Of a DNA stretch of 64,000 nt, positions 56,924 through 64,000 are shown in pieces. Position numbers and translations under genes: made by a program. The notes under the pieces are model-generated. The model ran no database searches. It saw only the letters and a program-made list of their open reading frames with translations, and was not told the DNA's origin. Origin of the DNA: Cryptomeria japonica (lineage: Eukaryota; Streptophyta; Pinopsida; Cupressales; Cupressaceae); assembly GCF_030272615.1 (NCBI RefSeq), contig NC_081415.1:373779009-373843008 (forward strand). Reading direction: 5' to 3'. Each line of letters begins with the position of its first letter. Within the stretch, counting starts at the first letter, position 1.

Positions 56924-59900
56924 ATGCCTAAGAGAAAAATTAAAATTGGGGAGGGAGAAAGCTCTAGAAATGATGAGGGTTTTGATAGAAAACCTAGGGT
57001 CACAAACCCAGCCAAAAGGCCTATGAAAAAAACATTGCTAGATTCATTTCTTGGCTTGGCAGATACAGGGGCCAAAAATGTGTTTAAAGATCATATGGAA
57101 GGTTGCAGGGATGTCATAATTTCGATTTCGGGGAGAGATCCATTTTTTGTATTTCTACAAGAACAAAGATGAGAAGATCCCAGTCTTGAAACCCTTGGAC
57201 ATATGATTTAGCAAAATTAATCGTGTCAAATGTTTTTGTAGACCATGAGCTGATTCAGATATTGGCAGACCATTACCATCTTGTCACTAGAGCTACAAGG
57301 ATGCCAAGTGGGAACCCTTTATTGGTAATTACCAGGTCTTCTATCATTGATTGTTTCATTCTAAACAAACAAGCCCTCACCAAGGTAGACCTTGAACATT
57401 TTACAATGGACTACAACATGTTACATAGGACATTCCGGAAGGATGAACTTCCACACCATAGGAGAAGAGGTGTAAATAATCAACCTTTGATGGTGACAGG
57501 CACTGAGCCTTTCCCCGTCGATGATTTCCTTGGATACTTCTAGAAGACCTACTTTTCCTTATGTCAGATATTGGGAGAGGATGCCAGGGATAAAATACCA
57601 ATATTTATAATGTACATGGCAATGAGGATACAAAATTTTGAGGTAAACCTCGAATTTGATTTTGCCTCCAAAATTGAGAAAAAGTTACATGTGCAGCTAG
57701 TGTCGTGGAAGGAGAAGAAAATCAATAATTTTTGTCACTATTCTTTATTATGTTATTTGATCCTATTTAAAAATAAACAATCCTTTGCACATAGGCTAAA
57801 ATTGGGAATTGTGGATGAAAAAGGAAATAGGCTCCTACTACAATTCTAGTATTATCTATGGGATAAGAGATGCAGATTACAAGGTCATCTTTGATTCTTT
57901 TGTTATCACTATTTTTGGCGTTTTCAATCATTTAGTTGAGAGATTATCACCTGAAATAAGGAAAGTATTAAGGACCCTAGCTTGTGACCCTGAGAAGGGT
58001 CACACTCACAAATTTGTGGACTGGTTTTATATGAGGGAGAATGTTATTATTAGAGTATATGGGCTCCTCCAAACTCCCCATTTTCTACCTATGTTCGTAT
58101 CAGACAAACTTGCATTTTTGGAGTTTGTATGGCAGATGTTGTGGTTGGAAAGGGAGTTAATTGTGCCAAGGAGAAAGGGGACATACATGCCTCATCATGT
58201 GGAATTTGCAGGATTTTCCATTGGCTCCAAATGTTGGAAAAGTTACAAAACTATATAAAAACCAACTTCTTGCTAAATCCTGGTAAGGAGAGAATGTGTG
58301 ATCTTGAAAACCACATTGGTTCTGTTATTAAATCAGTTTCACATGAAGTCTCGATAGAAGAATAATTGGTCAGAAATCTCACATCATATGGAGAAATTGT
58401 GCAAAAAAGGAAAAAGTGGTAGGTCATAGCAAGGGTAGAAGAGGAAAGGAAGAAAAGAGACCCCACTTTCCCTAGATTTCATGATGAAGAAACAAATGAG
58501 TTGAGAAGAATTGAATTGTGTTTAAATAATTTTGAGAAGATATATGGTAAATCAACAGGCGGTGGATCTCCACCCATACATGCCAATGTTTCACCTAAGA
58601 AACCCCAAGGGGTTGTTATACACACTATATCGGATGATGATTCTATAGAAGAGATCTCTCCCATTCCCCTCCTACAAAGAAACAAAAGCTAGCTAATCTA
58701 GACCCCTTGGTGCCTTATGATGAATCTGAAGGAGAGGGTGACACTGATGAAGTTTCTAGTGCATTACGAGCCTTGAGAGGAGAAGAAACAACATAGAAGT
58801 CTCACATTGATCCACCAAGGTATCAAGAGGAAACACATAGCTATGGAGCTCAAGTAGAAAAAGAAGCAAATCCTATTAATACTATTGAAGAGAGAGTGGC
58901 TATGTCCATGAGGTTCCTATATGATGATGAGTTCATACATACTCAGGATTTTAAAGATTTTTGGTTAAAGGAAAAAATGAAGGGTTTTGAAGAAACAAAA
59001 TAAGTGAACCTCATAGGAGTGGAAGAATCCAAACATGAAGAATTTCTCGCTCAAACCTTCAAAGAAATTAAATTTGATGAGATACACATCACCCTTGTAG
59101 AAGCAAGAGAGATGGTTTTGAAGAGTGACATGCTAGTTGTTCCTGGAATAAACCTAAAACAAATATTCTTGTTGGATCAAGTGAGACAATAGGAAGATCC
59201 TATGCTGATTGCTGAATTTGATTCAAGTGAAGGGGTAAGTGGAATAAGGTATAATCCCAAGACTGAAGTATTAGTTGCATGGGTGAGCTCTAAAAGCACT
59301 CATAAACCAAAGTTAGTGGATTTGGTAAAGGAGAAACAAGGGGCAATGATATTAAAGACCATGAAAGATACCTCTCCATTAGAGGTGGCTACTATGACTA
59401 TGCACTCTGCAATGTTCACTAGGGATGCAGTGAAACACATGAAAGAAAAATCAGCTAAACTGGAGGGAGGACATAAAGATATGAATGATGAAATAAAAAG
59501 GTATGAGAAGAAGATCAAGAATATGAGGGTAGCACAAGAAGAGATCCTCTAAATAATGCCACGACAAACCCTGGACACTTTTGAACAAATTCCGTCACAC
59601 AGGGTCAAGCTTATACTTGACAAATTGGAAGAAGTTTATGGAAGTTATGAGACTTTGTTCAAGATGATAGAAGTGTTCAAAGAAGATAGGCCCAAACTAG
59701 AGAACTTATCAAAAAGATGGCAACCAACATACATCACTTTGGTTAGTCTATGTAGAGTAACTTAAAGAAAACTTGATGTTTCTCCTAAGATAAAGGAAAC
59801 TGAGTGAATGGTGCATACCACCAATGAAGAACTCAAGAATGTCATAAATGAGGAGCACAAAGTAAGAGCCAAAATTGATTCCTTCCACACATTTCAACAT

Positions 59901-60119
59901 TGGACTATCACTTGCATCACATAAAAGGACAAACACCTCCAAGACTTCAATGATTGGAAGAGTGAATTCAGCTAGATGGTGCAGAAGATCATCACACACA
60001 TGAAGGAGGAGAAAAATATCAGTGTTCAGTGCTTTAATATGTTCCAAGATAGGATTATCACTTTAGATATTGGTTATGCCTTGTTTGTTGTAGAAGTTCA
60101 TGTTGTTCTCGATTTCTGA
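56924..60119 (+). pseudogene. Gene F: pol-less retroelement-type ORF
   Basis: ATG at 56924 (MPKRKIKIGEGESSR), TGA at 60117-60119; frames shift at least four times and stops are frequent. N-terminal domain: NVFVDHELIQILADHYHLVT, then SLCQILGEDARDKIPIFIMY, CHYSLLCYLILFKN, and VYGLLQTPHFLPMFVSDK. The middle is acidic/Ser-rich (SPKKPQGVVIHTISDDDSIE). The C-terminal part has GAMILKTMKDTSPLEVATMT, KEKSAKLEGGHKDMNDEIKR and a helical end. SLCQILGED, MILK..KD...EVA and VYG...P..LP are shared with J, so F and J are true homologues; the motif around VxGF..xP also links I. Function unknown. Confidence 0.72.
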
Positions 60120-61021
60120 TCTCCTTATTTCCTCTATAAGAATTTTAAGCCTCTATCGCATATGGAGAGAACAAGAAAATGGAAGTCTAAGACAACATTT
60201 AACAAGGTTTATACAGAAACCCTCTACACTTCAAGCTTGCACTAAGCTTAGGTGGGTATACCATTTGTAAACACTTTTCACAATTATGACAGAAGATTCA
60301 CAAAAGACCAGTCTCAACTTCTGCAAACTCTGATCACCTTAAACATAACTGAACATAAAGGAAAGATTCATATTAGTTTTGATCTCCAACAAAGATAGAA
60401 AACTCAATAGATGATATCAGTGCCTTATCTGGGCTATAGAGTCACCTAAGACTAGATAAAATTTCTGAATAGGATATTCATATACATTTCATCACTTTGA
60501 CTTCATCAACTTCATATATGCCTGACATATATAAGTTTTTCCTTTTATGCTAAACCCAGTTATCAAATTCGAGTAGAACTATTGATTTACTGACAAAAAG
60601 ATTTTAAGTATATTTAATCCCCCTCCTTGAGAGAAAAACCTAAAACATCTATGTAAAATTTCCTTGCAACTCATTCAATCACATAACCCTAGATTATCTA
60701 ACTGAACTAGTAAATAAATCATGCATACAAGAAGACAACATGAATTTTGGCTTGAAATACTTTGATCTGTATATTAATATTCTTCTTCAAAATCATACAT
60801 AACTCAGGATAATTTCTGAAAAACCAGAAAACTCTAAATATATTTTGCCAGAGTTTCTTTACAAATTCTTGTGATCATCTTTTTTCTAGTCCTGGTATCC
60901 ATTTATAATGATATGGATGCGATAAGCTTTGGACTTTCCTAGAAATAGTTTTTAATAACTGTGATTCCCTCTCAAAAGAGGTTACAATCAATTTCATTCC
61001 TAACTCCTTGAGGGTTGTTAC
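60120..61021 (-). repeat. Probable 3' LTR of gene J element
   Basis: Noncoding. 60170-60480 matches U5 of the LTR of G (19560-19900), sharing TTAGGTGGGT and ATCAGTGCCTTATCT-type strings in the same orientation. A plausible right edge is GTTGTTACA at 61013-61021 (TGTAACAACC on the coding strand), just beyond the stop of J. The left edge is unclear and no partner LTR lies in the window. Confidence 0.5.
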
Positions 61022-61041
61022 AATGTTGCAGCATCAATTGA

Positions 61042-64000
61042 CTATTCTTGAGCCTCCACTTCTTGCATCATATATTTGTCTTTCCATTCTTTAAACATGT
61101 CATCACTAGGCCAAGAGTAAGTAACAATTTTCTTCTTCAACTTATTTAATCTTTTCCAAGTGTTCCTTAACTGCTTGACTTCTGCCTCCAAAAAAGCATA
61201 ATGTGACCTCATCTTTTTAATTTCTTCAATTGTTCGAATGAATAAAGATGTATCATCTGAATTGATAACATCATTTATCTGTTGTGACAATTTATGGCCT
61301 AACTCGCCAAGCCATACTTCTTCACCTTTTAACTTGCTTGTACTACCAAAACCTCCAGGAAATAATTCAAACTTCTAGTTATCATATTCCTTCCTTTAAC
61401 CAACTCACAAGTGGATTTTATAGTGGCATCAACATCCGCCTCTTCATGGGATGAGCACATAAGTTCCAAGTCCACTTTCCTTGCCATCCATTTATTTAAA
61501 ATTGGCTCTAGAGTAGCCTTGTTTTCCTTTAAATCAGTCAACATGCTCAAAACTCTTTTCATATATATATACACAATAGAAGCCCCTACTGTGTCAGCAA
61601 ACTTTAAAATTGTCCCACTGACCTTCTCCTCATATTTACTTGCAAACATAGCCTGCAGGCTTCAACTTTTCCATTTCATCTTGGATAGACTCAGTAGATT
61701 GGAAACCGAAAGTTATAGGGGACAAGGGAAACTCAATGATTGGACTAGCAGATGCAGGTTTAGCTGGAGAAGAGGCAATCATCAAGGTAGAAGATTCACC
61801 TCTCTGATGTTGCCCTGCTATTTGATTCTTCAATTTTGCAATTGTACAATCCTTCTGAGCTATTTTAACTTTAGCTTCATTATAAGCTTTTCAGATTAAC
61901 TCCAACTTAACCTAGAGATCAGCCTTTTCCTTGGCCTCTTTCTCAGCTACAACCATATTGAATTTCGCTGATTCCAAAATTGTGCTAGCAACCTCCACTA
62001 CCCCTATGTCCTTCACTCTCTTCAAAATCATGCCTCCAAGATAGCTGGACTTTGAGGTGTCCTTCCTCTTTTTGCTCTCCTCCCTCCTTAGTAACCACAT
62101 GACTAGGGCAACATGATCATTACTATAAGTCACTCCTTCCAGGGGTTTTGTTTCCTTCCTTCCTGCCTCAAGCACTAATGCATCTGCTATATCCCATTCA
62201 AGGAGAATCAAAACTCCCGCTTCTGCAATCATCTTCCTTCCTTGCTCTGGGGTAATAGTCCTAAATTATGTGAACATTTCTTGCTTTACATCCGCCTCAA
62301 CTGCAGATGTATCTTTGTGAGTACATTCATTTTTTCTTTTCTCACATCTTGCCTTGAACTGGTCTATATTTTTTCTCCAAACAAACTGCAAAAAGGACCC
62401 TATTTTGATAAAACTATCATCTACCAAAAACTCCTCACTGGCCTGCTTAATGACAGGGTCTAGTTCTTTACCTATAAATTCCTCTGTAGTTAAGTCCATT
62501 TGGGCACTTGCTGGTTCTTCAGGCATTCCTTCTTGCAACTCCTCATAAATGAGAGCAATTTCCCCAAGGCTTCCTAATTGCAATAGTTGCTCTGCTACTA
62601 CATGTTCATCCCCTATATGTGTTGGGGATTGGGAGGGAGAATACAAGGGCTCACCTATCTCCACTTCTACCCCTACTTTCTGCCTTTTAGGGGAATCTGG
62701 AATCTCAACCACATTTTCTAATGCCCTTTTTCCTTTTGAAGTAGAAGGCTCCTCACTTATTGGCATTAGTACACGGTACTTTGATCTTTTCTGCACTGTA
62801 TACTTTCCTGGAGAGATCATCTTGGCATAGGAAGGGTTGGCTACAACCAGTTTGGCCTTTTTAGGACTGGCTTTCATCACAACCTCCTTCTTCTCCTTCA
62901 GAGTTTGCATTAAATCCTCAAAATAATCTACCAAAAACTTAATCTTTTCCTAAAAAGGATGAAAACTAACTAGAGGATCATAATTGTTGTCAAAATAGTG
63001 AATGAAATCCAAAGTTTTCTTAAACGCTATCCATTTTTCCTTCCTAACTTCTTGCTCATCTAAATTGATCTCGTTCCTTATTAAATCCTCAGTGAAGTGA
63101 AACTAGTGTGCTTTACCTTTACATATGGCCCTCTTATTGAACATACCATTAAAGAAATCCTCCCAATCAACAAACCTTGCCACTACAGTAGACAACCTGT
63201 ATGGCTGAAAGAAATCATCAAAATGTGTCCAACCACCCTTGGTGATTACAAACTGATGTGCTATGGTAACAATTGGGAAAATTGTTCCTTTCCCCCTATT
63301 TGTCAATTCTGCTTCTTGCAAACCTCCAATTTGCCTCAAGATCTCAGCAATTCCTATCTTCAATGGGACTTGATAGGGGAGCAAATATGGAGTTCCTCTA
63401 AAACCATAAACTTTGAATATAGTAGAGACAGGGTACAATTATATATCACCCCAGTTGTGCATAATTTTGATGCCTTCAGCAAATTCTTTAGGCCTAAGGA
63501 ATTCAAGGAGAGTTTTATCCTAGGGTTCTCTGGGCACAAGAGGATTCTAAGCCTAGATGCAAAACATCTATCAAACTTCAAGTAACTTGCATCTTCCCTA
63601 TCCCAAGATAGAATTGTGCTCCATAATTGAACATGCATCTCCTCTCCATCCTTTTCCTTGAGTAGGTCCATTTCATTAGCAAAATATTCAGCACCTTTAA
63701 ATAAAAACATGTACATAAGGAGAGAATACCATCCAAAAGGTCTATCCAACTTAGCATTCTTTATCCCTATCAACCCCTCATGAATGGCATCAATGAGATA
63801 AGGTGCAAAATTAAAAGTCACTGCCAGAGATAGGTTCAAAATCTGTGCTATCATGAGCATATAGTGGGTTGGCATAGTAGTTTCTGTATCTTCCCCAAGA
63901 ATCTGACATAGGGACCAATAAATTGCTTTAGCCCTCAAAGTAATTAGGTTTAAAGAGAATGGTTCCATGGTTCTAGGGCCTACAATTATCAGTCCTCCTA
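61042..64000 (-). pseudogene. Gene J: pol-less retroelement-type ORF, 5' end outside window
   Basis: The frame is open to the window edge (GGLIIVGPRTMEPFSLN). Domain order: SLCQILGEDTETTMPTHYML, IDAIHEGLIGIKNAKLDRPF, GWYSLLMYMFLFKGAEYF, then (frameshift near 63440) VYGFRGTPYLLPYQVPLKIG and EILRQIGG. A Lys/Pro/Ser-rich middle includes SPKRQKV. The C-terminal region has GGMILKRVKDIGVVEVASTI, LTDLKENKATLEPILNKWM and a coiled-coil tail (FIRTIEEIKKMRSHYAFLEA). Frameshifts also occur near 61640 and 61300. It aligns with F over nearly its full length. The 62266-62934 part is open for 222 codons. Function unknown. Confidence 0.75.

Noticed and set aside
1-64000. tRNA, rRNA, CRISPR arrays, bacterial-type operons
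   Set aside because: Nothing resembling them was found; the sequence is plant nuclear repeat DNA.

Overview
This window reads as an intergenic stretch of a large, repeat-dense seed-plant nuclear genome; a conifer or other gymnosperm is my best guess. The basis is AT-rich sequence, nested long-terminal-repeat (LTR) retrotransposons whose paired LTRs differ by roughly 5% in hand comparison, several very long LTRs, and no host gene, rRNA, tRNA or CRISPR that I could recognise. The plant assignment is secure from the Ty3/gypsy Tat-like, chromovirus and Ty1/copia-like features. The gymnosperm assignment is an inference.

Layout, left to right. (1) Element A (1-18233, minus strand) is a decayed Tat-like gypsy element with 3.2-kb LTRs and gag, protease, an extra RNase H, reverse transcriptase, a degenerate native RNase H and integrase. 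Its left LTR runs off the window edge and is split by element B (1811-7870, target-site duplication GGGGT), a pol-less LTR element with one intact 626-codon ORF. A itself sits inside the gag gene of element G. (2) Element G (18234 to about 22140, minus) keeps part of gag, a primer-binding site and a long LTR with tandem arrays on both sides of its promoter. (3) Gene I (23629-26212, minus) is a pol-less retroelement-type ORF. A cluster of three hairpins follows. (4) Element E (27346-32041, minus) is a gag-protease remnant. (5) Element C (32042-40062, minus) is a copia-like element without pol. It carries a coiled-coil/zinc-knuckle ORF1 and a 1,124-codon ORF2 broken only by in-frame stops. (6) About 2.5 kb holds nothing recognisable. 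(7) Element D (42533-54591, minus, TSD GGAAG) is a chromovirus with a chromodomain. It has lost the reverse-transcriptase core and is split by K (45345-51579, TSD GGTCT), probably a 6.2-kb solo LTR related to A. (8) An LTR-like leader at 54597-56923 carries a LINE-like tail and a roughly 75-bp hairpin array. (9) Gene F (56924-60119, plus) and gene J (61042 to beyond the window edge, minus) are homologous pol-less ORFs.

The most interesting theme is the pol-less coding family. C-ORF2, I, F and J look like copies or relatives of one kind of protein, with an N-terminal globular domain, a Lys/Ser/Pro-rich middle and a coiled-coil tail. B carries an unrelated intact ORF in the same kind of non-autonomous setting. 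None could move without enzymes supplied in trans. The second theme is LTR architecture: several LTRs share a promoter block, carry enhancer-like repeats upstream of it, and have arrays of imperfect hairpins in the part that would be transcribed.
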